Part shown: piece by piece, positions 37,285-46,250 of the stretch
Numbering within the stretch: the stretch's first letter is position 1
Layout of the letters: each line of letters starts with the position of its first letter
Assembly (NCBI RefSeq): GCF_012849215.1
Contig: NZ_CP051682.1
Span: 3,286,001 to 3,350,000, forward strand
Origin: Mucilaginibacter robiniae
Lineage (GTDB): Bacteria > Bacteroidota > Bacteroidia > Sphingobacteriales > Sphingobacteriaceae
Reading direction: 5' to 3'
Length of the DNA: 64,000 nucleotides
Program-made: the position numbers and the translations under genes
Notes under the pieces: model-generated
Told to the model about the DNA's origin: nothing
Database searches by the model: none
What the model saw: only the letters and a program-made list of their open reading frames with translations

Positions 37285-37701
37285 TTACAAATCTATACTT
37301 ATGTTAGGATTAATTTGTTTAAGCTGTGCTATAAAATCTGCTTTGTTTCTGGGTGAAATGACTACTGAATCATACTTGTTATAAAACACTTCCAACCGAT
37401 CTAACGACAAGGCCGGGGCACTTAATATGCTGCGGGTAGCTGTAATTCTGTTAATGGTACTAATATCAATACTTAAGTTTAGAATAATACCAGATTGTAC
37501 TTTTAACAATTGCCCTTTAATACGGTAGTTGGTATTGAACACTATAGGTAAAAGTACCAGGCTTACTATAGACAATATAATCATTACAGCAATCCAATCG
37601 GGCTTAAAGAACACGCTAACCAAGGATGCCGTAAACGTACCCAAAACTACAATAATAAACCAGTTATCTATTTTGGAGGGATAGGTTTTTATGGTTGACA
37701 T
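37285..37701 (-). CDS. Bacterial PH domain membrane protein (DUF1200 type)
   Basis: Protein of 138 residues. Two hydrophobic helices (FIIVVLGTFTASLVSVFF and VMIILSIVSLVLLPIVF) precede a PH-like domain (YRIKGQLLKVQSGIILNLSI to SVVISPRNKADFIAQLKQI). This is the layout of the bPH/DUF1200 family. Function unknown. It stands 95 bp upstream of a divergent thioesterase gene. Confidence 0.82.
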   Translation of the reverse strand: MSTIKTYPSKIDNWFIIVVLGTFTASLVSVFFKPDWIAVMIILSIVSLVLLPIVFNTNYRIKGQLLKVQSGIILNLSIDISTINRITATRSILSAPALSLDRLEVFYNKYDSVVISPRNKADFIAQLKQINPNISIDL

Positions 37702-37796
37702 GGTAAAAGTAAATTTATGAAAGTTAATGTTAAAATTAACCTTAAGCTAAAACTTTCAGCTACTTTATTTAGATTCACTTCCTAAATACTTGTTAC

Positions 37797-38375
37797 ATGC
37801 TTGACGAAACACAGGCTACTGATTTTAAATCGGTGAGTTTTTCAGAAACAGTAATTACAGAGCTGATGATACCTTCGTACGCCAATTTTGGTGGTAAAAT
37901 TCACGGAGGCATTATTTTGTCGCTGATGGATAAGGTAGCTTATGTGTGTGCCGCTAAACATGCCGGCAATTACTCTGTTACCGCCTCAATTGATACGGTT
38001 GATTTTTTGCACCCGGTTGAAGTTGGTGACTTGGTTTCGCTAATGGCTGCTGTTAATTATGTGGGCAAAAGCTCAATGGTGGTAGGGATTCGGGTTATAT
38101 CGCAAAATATAAAAACCGGAGAAGTGCGGCATACCAATACCAGCTATTTTACCATGATAGCTAAAGATGAGCAGAATAAACCAGTACAGGTGCCCGGCCT
38201 TTTGCTGGAAAATGAAGAACAGGTAAGGCGCTTTGTGGAAGCCAAGCGCCGTAAAGAAATTAAGCAGGCTTATCGGCAGGAGTCCCGAAAAATAAAAGCG
38301 CCGGTAAATGACGAGCATGCCCAAGAAATGTTGCAAGGCGAACGCTGCCAATTGCAAGCAAATTATAATGCATAA
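37797..38375 (+). CDS. Acyl-CoA thioesterase (hotdog fold)
   Basis: Thioesterase of 192 residues that would cleave acyl-CoA to free fatty acid and CoA. The hotdog core shows GGKIHGGIILSLMDKVAYVC, VTASIDTVDFLHPVEVGDLV and VNYVGKSSMVVGIRVISQN, as in YciA/BACH enzymes. The C-terminal 40 residues are charged and helical (EAKRRKEIKQAYRQESRK). A terminator follows the stop. Chain preference is unknown. Confidence 0.9.
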   Translation: MLDETQATDFKSVSFSETVITELMIPSYANFGGKIHGGIILSLMDKVAYVCAAKHAGNYSVTASIDTVDFLHPVEVGDLVSLMAAVNYVGKSSMVVGIRVISQNIKTGEVRHTNTSYFTMIAKDEQNKPVQVPGLLLENEEQVRRFVEAKRRKEIKQAYRQESRKIKAPVNDEHAQEMLQGERCQLQANYNA

Positions 38376-38380
38376 CCGAG

Positions 38381-38415
38381 TATAAACATGCAGGAATGTT
38401 ACCTGCATGTTTATA
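38381..38415. terminator. Bidirectional terminator
   Basis: TATAAACATGCAGG (38381-38394) is an exact mirror of 38402-38415, loop of 7 nt. It lies between the convergent thioesterase and the small protein gene. Confidence 0.75.
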
Positions 38416-38427
38416 CCATGGTATTAT

Positions 38428-38646
38428 TTATCCGTTATTGATCTGCTCACCAATTGAGTTAATTTCATCAGCACTGAAACCGCCACTATCTTCGGCTTTC
38501 CAAGTGTACATCGTATCTTTAAAAATGCTGATGCTAAAGTCATCACTTACAATATCATAATAGGTAGTATCATCAACAACACGGGTGTGTACCGTGGCTG
38601 GTATCTGCCGGCTGTTAACAGCTAGAGTAATTCCAAAATCTTCCAT
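38428..38646 (-). CDS. Small hypothetical protein
   Basis: Soluble acidic protein of 72 residues from Met at 38646 (MEDFGITLAVNSRQIPATVH). Beta strands alternate with charged turns (TRVVDDTTYYDIVSDDFSIS), and it ends in ADEINSIGEQINNG. It has no recognised domain. The earlier in-frame Met at 38670 would add a hydrophobic octapeptide and is less likely. It is followed by a terminator, which supports a real transcript. Confidence 0.55.
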   Translation of the reverse strand: MEDFGITLAVNSRQIPATVHTRVVDDTTYYDIVSDDFSISIFKDTMYTWKAEDSGGFSADEINSIGEQINNG

Positions 38647-38779
38647 AATAAGCAGTAACAGCAAATGCATCGCTTAGTTGTGAAATAAATGAGTGTAAGA
38701 TAAAATAAATACTTATAATATGAGTTAATATAAGTACCTTTCACTCAATAAAACCTCTAATTAATTAAATCCCTGCTGA

Positions 38780-39871
38780 ATGCCCTTTTTAGATACTGTT
38801 TTAAGACAGCCCTCGTATGGCTGGAAGGATGAGTGTGGTAACTTGTCAAAGCCTAGCGTATTAGCCATTTTTAAAGAGTTTTTTTCCCGGCTTAATATCT
38901 TTAAAAATAAAAAGAACTGGCTTTCATTCACCAGCTGGATGATGATTGTGTGTTTTGTGCCTTTCTTAATGCTGTTCATTTTCAAGTACTTTAGCTTTAA
39001 ATTGCTTATTGTAGCTTTTGTGTACAGCATGGTGGTTATGGGTTCGCACGGTACTGTTTGGTATCATCGTTATTGTACGCACCGGGCTTTTAAATTTCGT
39101 AATAACATCTGGCGGTTTATTACACAAAACATTACGCTGAAAATTATTCCTGAAGAAATTTATGTGATTTCGCACCATGTGCATCATGCGAAGTCAGACC
39201 AGCCTGGCGATCCTTACAATGCGCAAGGTGGATTTTTATATTGCTTTCTGGCCGATGTAAACCATCAGCCTATAGCTCATAACCTGAATGAAAAAGATTA
39301 TGGTCGTTGTGTGAAATTGATGAAACATACCGGCCAAATATCTAACACTTATGCACAATACCAAAAATGGGGCACGCTGGCTAACCCTTTGCGAACTATA
39401 GGCGGTATTTTGCTGAACTGGGGCTTTTGGTATTTGGCATTTTACCTGATTGGCGGACATGCCCTGGCCTGCACTTTATTCGGCGCTGCTGGCTTTTGGG
39501 CGGTAGGGGTTCGTACCTTTAACTATGAAGGCCACGGTAAAGGTGAAGATAAACGCCGCGAAGGTTCTGATTATAATCGTGAAGATATGTCGATCAATCA
39601 GGCTTGGCCGGGTATTGTAGCTGGCGAGTGGCATAACAACCATCACCTGTATCCAAAGAGTGCACGTTCTGGCTTTTTACCTCATCAGGTAGATACAGCC
39701 TGGTACTATATTAAATTTTTGAATTTGATTGGTGGTGTAACCGAATATCATGATTCGAAAAAGCAGTTTTTAGAAAAGTATCATGAGCCACATAAGCAGG
39801 CTAAAAGTTTAGCTAAAGAAAAGACTACCGTTCTTACTAAAGAAACGTTAATTGTAACCGAGCAACATTAA
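38780..39871 (+). CDS. Membrane fatty acid desaturase (acyl-CoA desaturase type)
   Basis: Di-iron desaturase of 363 residues that introduces a double bond into a fatty acyl chain. Three His boxes are visible: HRYCTHRAF (near 95-103), HHVHHAKSD (near 132-140) and EWHNNHHLYP (near 284-293). Four to six membrane helices surround them (FVPFLMLFIFKYFSFKLLIV; LIGGHALACTLFGAAGFWAV). The arrangement is that of stearoyl-CoA/Delta-9 desaturases. It has its own terminator and would adjust membrane fluidity. Confidence 0.93.
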   Translation: MPFLDTVLRQPSYGWKDECGNLSKPSVLAIFKEFFSRLNIFKNKKNWLSFTSWMMIVCFVPFLMLFIFKYFSFKLLIVAFVYSMVVMGSHGTVWYHRYCTHRAFKFRNNIWRFITQNITLKIIPEEIYVISHHVHHAKSDQPGDPYNAQGGFLYCFLADVNHQPIAHNLNEKDYGRCVKLMKHTGQISNTYAQYQKWGTLANPLRTIGGILLNWGFWYLAFYLIGGHALACTLFGAAGFWAVGVRTFNYEGHGKGEDKRREGSDYNREDMSINQAWPGIVAGEWHNNHHLYPKSARSGFLPHQVDTAWYYIKFLNLIGGVTEYHDSKKQFLEKYHEPHKQAKSLAKEKTTVLTKETLIVTEQH

Positions 39872-39877
39872 ATAAAA

Positions 39878-39902
39878 AAACAGGCCACGAGCCTGTTTTT
39901 TT
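39878..39902 (+). terminator. Rho-independent terminator of the desaturase gene
   Basis: AAACAGGC (39878-39885) pairs with GCCTGTTT (39891-39898), loop CACGA, followed by a T-run. Confidence 0.85.
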
Positions 39903-39996
39903 GTTAGAACCCAATTGCAACGGATTCCCGATTTAGCTTTTAGTTAAACAATTACTACAAATTGCCTGTTCAATTTAAAAAGAAAGGGATTAAATT

Positions 39997-40107
39997 ATGT
40001 TACTACCAATTGCATTCGTCGCCATTATTGCTTTTATCGTGATTGCTTTAGTTTTAGTAATCAGGCAGAGTAAAGGTAAAAATGAAGTGAAAACCAAAAG
40101 AGATTAA
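39997..40107 (+). CDS. Small 36-residue membrane protein
   Basis: Begins MLLPIAFVAIIAFIVIALVL and ends with a basic tail (VIRQSKGKNEVKTKRD). One membrane helix with a positively charged cytosolic tail fits a small single-pass membrane protein. A ribosome binding site-like AGAAAGGGA lies 9 bp before the ATG. It lies between the desaturase terminator and another terminator, so it would be its own transcript. Confidence 0.6.
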   Translation: MLLPIAFVAIIAFIVIALVLVIRQSKGKNEVKTKRD

Positions 40108-40130
40108 GCTATCAATTCATAGCTTTATAT

Positions 40131-40175
40131 AAAAAAGGAGACGGATAATAAAGATTATTAATCCGCCTCTTTTTT
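40131..40175. terminator. Terminator, bidirectional
   Basis: The 40131-40146 arm pairs with 40161-40175 (GGAGACGGAT against ATCCGCCTC) with one bulge. A-runs and T-runs flank both sides. It separates the small membrane protein gene and the convergent trehalose operon. Confidence 0.75.
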
Positions 40176-40179
40176 AAGG

Positions 40180-43100
40180 TTATAGCCTGTTATAAAGCTG
40201 TATCCAGCTTAGCAGCTGTTCTGCTGTCTCGGGAGTCAGCGCATCAGTTTGCAGGCGCCACAGCCAGTTGCCTTCGGCAGAGGCAGGGTTGTTCATGCGG
40301 GCGTTTTCATCTAATCCGATTACATCCTGTACAGGCAACATAGCCAATTTAGCCGTTGAGGCATATGCTACACGTGCCAGTACCTGGTGTATATTACGGG
40401 CTTTTACGCTTTGCCCTGTGTACAATTCCAACTGTTTGTGTATTGCTTTGGTAGTATCCTGATGATACCAGCCTACTGTAGTATTATTATCGTGCGTACC
40501 GGTATAAACCAGATAGTTTTCTTGGTAGTTATGCGGAATATATATGGAGCCGGCCATCTCATCGCCAAAGGCAAATTGCAGCACTTTCATGCCGGGTAGG
40601 TTAAATTCATCACGCAGCTTAAATACGGGTTCATCAATATCGCCCAAATCTTCAGCAACAAACGGGGTTTTACCTAACGCCTCCTGCACCGCTTTAAAGA
40701 AATCGCTACCTGGCCCTGGTTTCCATACGCCGTTGCGGGCAGTTTTTTCGCCAGCCGGTACCTCCCAGTAATCTGAAAAAGCGCGAAAGTGATCCAGCCG
40801 AACCAGATCAAAGTAATCCAAGTTTTTGCGAAGACGTTCAATCCACCAGCGGTATTGCTGGTTTTTCATTACGTCCCACTTATATACAGGCATTCCCCAT
40901 AACTGTCCGTCAGCACTAAAGTAATCGGGCGGTACACCAGCTACGCCAGTCATGTTACCCTCTTTATCTATGGCAAAGTTATCCGGGTTCGCCCATACAT
41001 CAGCCGAATCATAGCTGACATAAAAAGGCATATCGCCAAATAATTGGATGTTTAGCTGATGGCAATATTGTTTTAAGTCCGTCCACTGCCTGTCAAACAT
41101 AAATTGCAGCCACTTGGCCTTACGTAATTCTTCCTGGTTCTGTTCAGCAAAGCGGTTCACGGCAGCTGCTTTCTTCTGACGATAGGGCGCATGCCACTCG
41201 TACCAGGGCTGCTCATTATGGTGAGCCTTTAAGGCCAGGTATAAGGCAAAGTTATCCAGCCAGGAAGCCTCCTGTTGGCAAAAAGTATCAAACTGCTGCT
41301 GTAAAGAGGTAAAGTGACCACTATTAAAGTTAGCGTAAGCCTCTTCAAATAGTTTATCTTTAAGTTTTTTAGCTTCTGTATAGTTAGCTTTATCGTCAAC
41401 AGGCAGATAGTACTTTTTTAGTTGTCCAGCATCCAGCAAGCCATCTTCGGCTAAGGCTTCCGGGCTAATCAGCAAGGTATTACCCGCCATGCTGCTAATA
41501 GCACTGTAAGGCGAATAGTTTTGCTGTTCGCCTGTGGGGTTTAGCGGTAGTAGCTGCCAATACTTTTGGCCGCTGCTGCTTAAAAAATCGGCAAACTGTT
41601 TAGCCCCGGTTCCTAAATCACCTACGCCGAAGGGGGAAGGTAAAGAGGTAATATGCATTAAAATACCCGCACCCCGATTATTAGCTGGATGTTCGGCTTT
41701 TAGCACCGCTAATGGTAAATGGGTAAACAGATCTTTTACTTTAAGTACATTTTCTTCAGCCTTGCCGGATGTGCCGGTAAGCAGATTACTCCACTCTGCC
41801 GGAGCTTCAGGCGGTAAAATAATACGGGTACTTTTCCACTTCAAGCTTGTAACCGACCGGTCCTGATCGCGGGCCAGTTCACCCAGATGTATAGGTGCTA
41901 CTGTTATAATCCATTTTTGCTGGTAACGGCGTGCATAAGCTATTACATAATCTTTATAAGCACCTTTAACCTGCAAAGGTACATACAAACCTTCAGCAAA
42001 TAGTTGGGCCTCCTGTTTGCGTAATTGAAACAGTTTATGGGTAAGCCAAAGCTTAATTTGCGCATCATAGCGGTTTTGCCATAATTGAGGTATCAAATCA
42101 TCAGCTTTGGTTGGCGTATCAAACTCATCCAGCAAACGGCTGCGCAGTTCATAATCAACCGGGCGGCGGTTATCAGGGTCAACCAGGCTTAAATCCCATA
42201 GTTCACAACCCTGATAAACATCAGGTATGCCAGGACTGGTAAATTTCAGCAGTACTTGCGCCAGCGAGTTGGCAATGCCATAATCGGCCATTTTTTGCTG
42301 AAAGCTCTGGAATGATTGCCAAAATTCACTTTTATTATCCAGTAGCCGGGCAGCAAAATTTAACGTAGCTTTTTCGTATGCCTCGTTGGGTTCGGTATAT
42401 TGGGTATGTACCTTGGCTTCGCGCAGGGCTTTGGTCAGGTACTCCTGTAAGCGTTGTGGAAAATTATCTTCCGGCTGGCCAGGCATTGGGTAAGCGCCTG
42501 CTAAGGTTTGATAAATAAAGTATTCACCATTAGCATCAGGTGCCTGGTTCTGTTTTAAGCCAGCGTTTAGCTGCTGCCATTGCTTTACCGTTTTAAGCCA
42601 GGTTTTTGATAAGTCAGTTAAGGCGTTTAAGCGGGCTCGTACATCTTCACCACGTTTGGTATCATGGGTAGAGCTGCCGTTAATAGCAAGCGGCCATTGT
42701 TTTTGCCGCTGCTTCATCAGCTTATGATATTGCTTGGTGGTTATACCAAAAGCATCCGGTGCATCACCTACTTCATTATGGCCAATAAAACGGTTGTAGG
42801 TGTACATCAATGTATCCTCAACCCCTTTAGCCATCAGTGGACCCGAAAACTGCATTAGTCGTTGGTAAAACTGCAGTGCACGGTCGTTGTAGTCGACATT
42901 GCCTAATTTTGGTCTTTCCAGTAAAATGACTTCCAACAGGTTTAATGCCGATTTTAGCTCAGGCTTTTCCTTTTTAGTAAGCGTGAAAAGTTCTTTCACT
43001 GCATTATACTCTGCCTGTTCCAGCGGTAACTGGTTGCCATAATACCGGTACACCGGACAGTGAATCAGCAGCTCACCGATGGCTTTCTGAATATCTTCAG

Positions 43101-44418
43101 CCTGAGCGCCACCTGTTACTTCACCATCTACCAATTGCAGGGTAGTAAAGAAATGGAATAAGTTACTCAATTCGCCGTTCATGTTAGCGTACAAAATGTG
43201 GGCTTTCTTTTCCCATATTTGCTTTTGTACCGGCTTGGTATTGTTGGCTATTTCTTCTTCATAAAAGCGGGTAAAGCGCTTTTCGGCGGCTTTGTTGGTA
43301 AGCAGGTTATTAACCTGAGCTAAATAATCATAGCCGCTGGTACCTTGTAAAGGCCAGTGTTCAGGTAGCTCTTCGCCGTTTTCCAGAATTTTCTCGGCTA
43401 CAATGTAGGTATCATCACCAGCCAGTTCGCGCAGGCGTTCCAGGTATTGTGCCGGATTGTGCAATCCATCAATATGGTCGATACGTAGTCCTTGAAATAC
43501 GCCAGTTTCGGTCAGGTTTTTAATTAGCTGATGAAAGTGGCTGAACACTGCTTCATCCTGAATATTCAGGCAAATCAAACTGTTTACGGTAAAGAAACGA
43601 CGGAAATTAATGTCATGATCGGTTTCCTGCCAGCTGCACAAACGATAGGCTTGGTTGCCTACAATTTGCTTCAGTAAAGCTTTATCAGCATTAACAGTTG
43701 ATAAGGCTGCGGTTAGTGCTTGTGAAGCCTCAGGTTCTTTTAAAGCTTTAATCAACTTTTGCTTCCAGCCTGTCCATTGTACCGCATACTTACCCGCCTC
43801 GTGCGATGGGTTAGGGGCTGGTAGTTTACTGATGAGTGTCTGTAAAGCTTCCGGTGCCTCGGCAGGTAGTGCCTGCAATATAGTTAAGTAGGTTTCCGGA
43901 TGCAGCGGATAGTAGTTATCATAATACTCCAACACCAAACCTTGTTCCGGTCGGTAACCTGTTTTAAGTTCGTTATTATCTATAACTTCATCCAATGAAC
44001 TGCCCAGGAATGGCACCATCAAGGGTTCATCTTTAAACAGTGCACTCGTCCAAACGGCATCAAAGAAACTGGCATACAGGGATAGTTTGCCTTTTTCCAT
44101 CAAGTCCATCAGCCATGGATTATTTTGATGGTAGCCCATGTGGTTGGGTACAATATCCTGTAACCAGCTAATGTTATTTTCTTTCAGCTTTTTGCTGATA
44201 GCTTTTAATTGTTTTTCCGTACCCACTTCAGGATTAATACGGTGTGGATTTACACCGTCATACCCGTGCGTACTGCCCGGTGTAGCTTCAAAAACCGGCG
44301 AAGCATATATGGTGCTAACGCCCAATTTTTGAAGGTAAGTTATAATGCGCTCAAAATCGGCAAAGGTAAATGCCGAATGGAATTGTATTCGATAGGTAGC
44401 AACAGGGTTATTCATCAT
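40180..44418 (-). CDS. Fused maltooligosyltrehalose synthase and 4-alpha-glucanotransferase
   Basis: A 1412-residue double enzyme. Residues 1 to about 905 are TreY, which turns the reducing end of maltodextrin into a trehalosyl unit: YASPVFEATPGSTHGYDGVN, nucleophile region GLRIDHIDGLHNP, acid/base IVAEKILE, and STHDTKRGEDVRAR. From about 910 a MalQ begins (RGAGILMHITSLPSPFGVGD), which shuffles glucan chains: DLVRLDHFRAF, FVAEDLGDID and GTHDNNTTVGWY. Both parts keep their catalytic residues, so the fusion looks active. It overlaps treZ by 4 bp. The first two codons are both ATG. Together with TreZ and GlgX it forms a glycogen-to-trehalose route. Confidence 0.95.
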   Translation of the reverse strand: MMNNPVATYRIQFHSAFTFADFERIITYLQKLGVSTIYASPVFEATPGSTHGYDGVNPHRINPEVGTEKQLKAISKKLKENNISWLQDIVPNHMGYHQNNPWLMDLMEKGKLSLYASFFDAVWTSALFKDEPLMVPFLGSSLDEVIDNNELKTGYRPEQGLVLEYYDNYYPLHPETYLTILQALPAEAPEALQTLISKLPAPNPSHEAGKYAVQWTGWKQKLIKALKEPEASQALTAALSTVNADKALLKQIVGNQAYRLCSWQETDHDINFRRFFTVNSLICLNIQDEAVFSHFHQLIKNLTETGVFQGLRIDHIDGLHNPAQYLERLRELAGDDTYIVAEKILENGEELPEHWPLQGTSGYDYLAQVNNLLTNKAAEKRFTRFYEEEIANNTKPVQKQIWEKKAHILYANMNGELSNLFHFFTTLQLVDGEVTGGAQAEDIQKAIGELLIHCPVYRYYGNQLPLEQAEYNAVKELFTLTKKEKPELKSALNLLEVILLERPKLGNVDYNDRALQFYQRLMQFSGPLMAKGVEDTLMYTYNRFIGHNEVGDAPDAFGITTKQYHKLMKQRQKQWPLAINGSSTHDTKRGEDVRARLNALTDLSKTWLKTVKQWQQLNAGLKQNQAPDANGEYFIYQTLAGAYPMPGQPEDNFPQRLQEYLTKALREAKVHTQYTEPNEAYEKATLNFAARLLDNKSEFWQSFQSFQQKMADYGIANSLAQVLLKFTSPGIPDVYQGCELWDLSLVDPDNRRPVDYELRSRLLDEFDTPTKADDLIPQLWQNRYDAQIKLWLTHKLFQLRKQEAQLFAEGLYVPLQVKGAYKDYVIAYARRYQQKWIITVAPIHLGELARDQDRSVTSLKWKSTRIILPPEAPAEWSNLLTGTSGKAEENVLKVKDLFTHLPLAVLKAEHPANNRGAGILMHITSLPSPFGVGDLGTGAKQFADFLSSSGQKYWQLLPLNPTGEQQNYSPYSAISSMAGNTLLISPEALAEDGLLDAGQLKKYYLPVDDKANYTEAKKLKDKLFEEAYANFNSGHFTSLQQQFDTFCQQEASWLDNFALYLALKAHHNEQPWYEWHAPYRQKKAAAVNRFAEQNQEELRKAKWLQFMFDRQWTDLKQYCHQLNIQLFGDMPFYVSYDSADVWANPDNFAIDKEGNMTGVAGVPPDYFSADGQLWGMPVYKWDVMKNQQYRWWIERLRKNLDYFDLVRLDHFRAFSDYWEVPAGEKTARNGVWKPGPGSDFFKAVQEALGKTPFVAEDLGDIDEPVFKLRDEFNLPGMKVLQFAFGDEMAGSIYIPHNYQENYLVYTGTHDNNTTVGWYHQDTTKAIHKQLELYTGQSVKARNIHQVLARVAYASTAKLAMLPVQDVIGLDENARMNNPASAEGNWLWRLQTDALTPETAEQLLSWIQLYNRL

Positions 44419-46250
44419 GAGGCAGAATAAATCAAAAATGATTCGGGTTGAAGGCTAACGGTTCCGGAAACAGGCAAGGTATCTGCTTCTGCTTGCGGCC
44501 CCTTCCAGCGTGCCGAAGCCGAATTTAACACCAATTTCCAATTAGATTGGGCTTCAGGTAAAGTTACCGTTTGTGGGTTTTTAGAAAAGTTCATCAATAC
44601 GATAACCTGCTCGCTGCCTGAACCGCGTTGTAAAATTAGTGTTTGCGTAGCTTCATCAGCTATAGCTTGCGTCCCCTGACGGTTAAGGTTTCGTAAGGCC
44701 GGCAGCGTTTTACGCAGGGTTATCAATTCTTTGTAAAAGGCCAGCATCGTTTGGTGTGGCTCCTGCTGCGGCAATTGCCATTGCAGCTGAGAGTTGATAA
44801 ACGTATCCTGTGCCATTGGGTCAGGTGCTTCGCCTTGTGCATGAAAGGCAGCAAACTCAGCCTTACGGCCTTTGCGTACGGCCTCGGCCAGTTCCGGATC
44901 GGTGTGGCTTACAAAATACATAAAGCGGTGTGGCTCGCTATACTCTTCGCCCATAAACAGCATAGGCAAGAAGGGAGCGGTTAATACGGCACCAGCCATT
45001 AGTTTTTGCATTTCAAAACTAAATAGCTCACTGCTGCGCTCGCCTAGCATACGGTTTCCTACCTGGTCATGATTTTGGGAGAAAACTACAAACTGTTGCC
45101 CCGGATTATTTTCGGCTTTGACACCAAACAGCTTATCACGGTGAGGCGAGTACTGCCCATCGTACACATAAGCATCATTGTAAGATTTGGCCAGATCGGC
45201 TAAGCCGTTAAAGTCGCTATAGTAACCCGTTTTATCGCCACCGGCAGCAATACGTAAGGCATGATGAAACTCATCAATCCACTGTGCATCCATACCAAAA
45301 CCACCCTGATTTTGCGAGTTAATAAAGCGAGTGTCATTCAAATCACACTCCACAATCAGGTAATGTTGTTTGCCGGTTTGCTGCATTAAATCATTCAGGG
45401 CCGATTTGATATCGCTTAGGATATGTACCGGACTGAAATCTTTAATGGCGTGTACGGCGTCCATCCGCAAAGCATCGATATGAAAATCGCGGAACCACAT
45501 CAGTACGTTTTGAATAAAATACTGCCGTACGGCATCGCAACCGGCATCATCAAAGTTTACGGCATTGCCCCAAGGCGTATGGTACTTATCGGTGAAGTAA
45601 TGCCCAAACTGACCGAAGTAATTACCTTCGGGGCCCATGTGGTTATATACCACATCCAGCACTACAGCTAAGCCTTTGCTATGGCAGGCATCAACCAAGT
45701 GCTGCAAGGCTTCTGCGCCACCGTACGAGTTTTGTACAGCGTATGGAAAAACGCCATCATACCCCCAGTTGCGGTTGCCTGGAAACTGGGCAATCGGCAT
45801 AATTTCAATAGCGTTAATACCTAAGCTTTTCAGGTAATCCAGCTTAGTTTCAATACCAGCAAAATTACTTTCGGAAGTAAAGGTGCCGGCATGCAATTCG
45901 TACAAGATATAATCTTCCAGTTTCGGGTTTTTCCAGCCGTTATCAGTCCAGCTAAAAGCAGCCAGATCAACCACTGCTGATGCGGTATGTACCCCTTCCG
46001 GCTGGCTTAATGATGCTGGGTCAGGGAGTGGATCTTGCCCATCCAGAATAAACTGGTATAAGCTACCCGCTTTCAGTTGGTCGGTATGTAAGGTCCAATA
46101 ACCGTATTCCTGTTGTTGCAGGGGTATTTCTTTATTAGTGTCACCTAGCTTGATGGCCGCTTGTTTGGCTTTAGGTGCCCAAAGCAATACCGATGCGCCA
46201 TCGGCCTGTACCGTAACACCCGGACGTTGATTAAGACTGACTGGTTTCAT
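44415..46250 (-). CDS. treZ: Malto-oligosyltrehalose trehalohydrolase
   Basis: GH13 enzyme of 611 residues that releases trehalose from the trehalosyl end made by TreY. An N-terminal carbohydrate-binding-like domain (1-100) precedes the barrel: LYELHAGTFTSESNFAGIET; the catalytic Asp in DALRMDAVHAI; Glu in YLIVECDLND; Asp in FSQNHDQVGNR. The upstream glgX overlaps by 20 bp, and the downstream fused treY-malQ overlaps by 4 bp, so the three are translationally coupled. Confidence 0.95.
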   Translation of the reverse strand: MKPVSLNQRPGVTVQADGASVLLWAPKAKQAAIKLGDTNKEIPLQQQEYGYWTLHTDQLKAGSLYQFILDGQDPLPDPASLSQPEGVHTASAVVDLAAFSWTDNGWKNPKLEDYILYELHAGTFTSESNFAGIETKLDYLKSLGINAIEIMPIAQFPGNRNWGYDGVFPYAVQNSYGGAEALQHLVDACHSKGLAVVLDVVYNHMGPEGNYFGQFGHYFTDKYHTPWGNAVNFDDAGCDAVRQYFIQNVLMWFRDFHIDALRMDAVHAIKDFSPVHILSDIKSALNDLMQQTGKQHYLIVECDLNDTRFINSQNQGGFGMDAQWIDEFHHALRIAAGGDKTGYYSDFNGLADLAKSYNDAYVYDGQYSPHRDKLFGVKAENNPGQQFVVFSQNHDQVGNRMLGERSSELFSFEMQKLMAGAVLTAPFLPMLFMGEEYSEPHRFMYFVSHTDPELAEAVRKGRKAEFAAFHAQGEAPDPMAQDTFINSQLQWQLPQQEPHQTMLAFYKELITLRKTLPALRNLNRQGTQAIADEATQTLILQRGSGSEQVIVLMNFSKNPQTVTLPEAQSNWKLVLNSASARWKGPQAEADTLPVSGTVSLQPESFLIYSAS

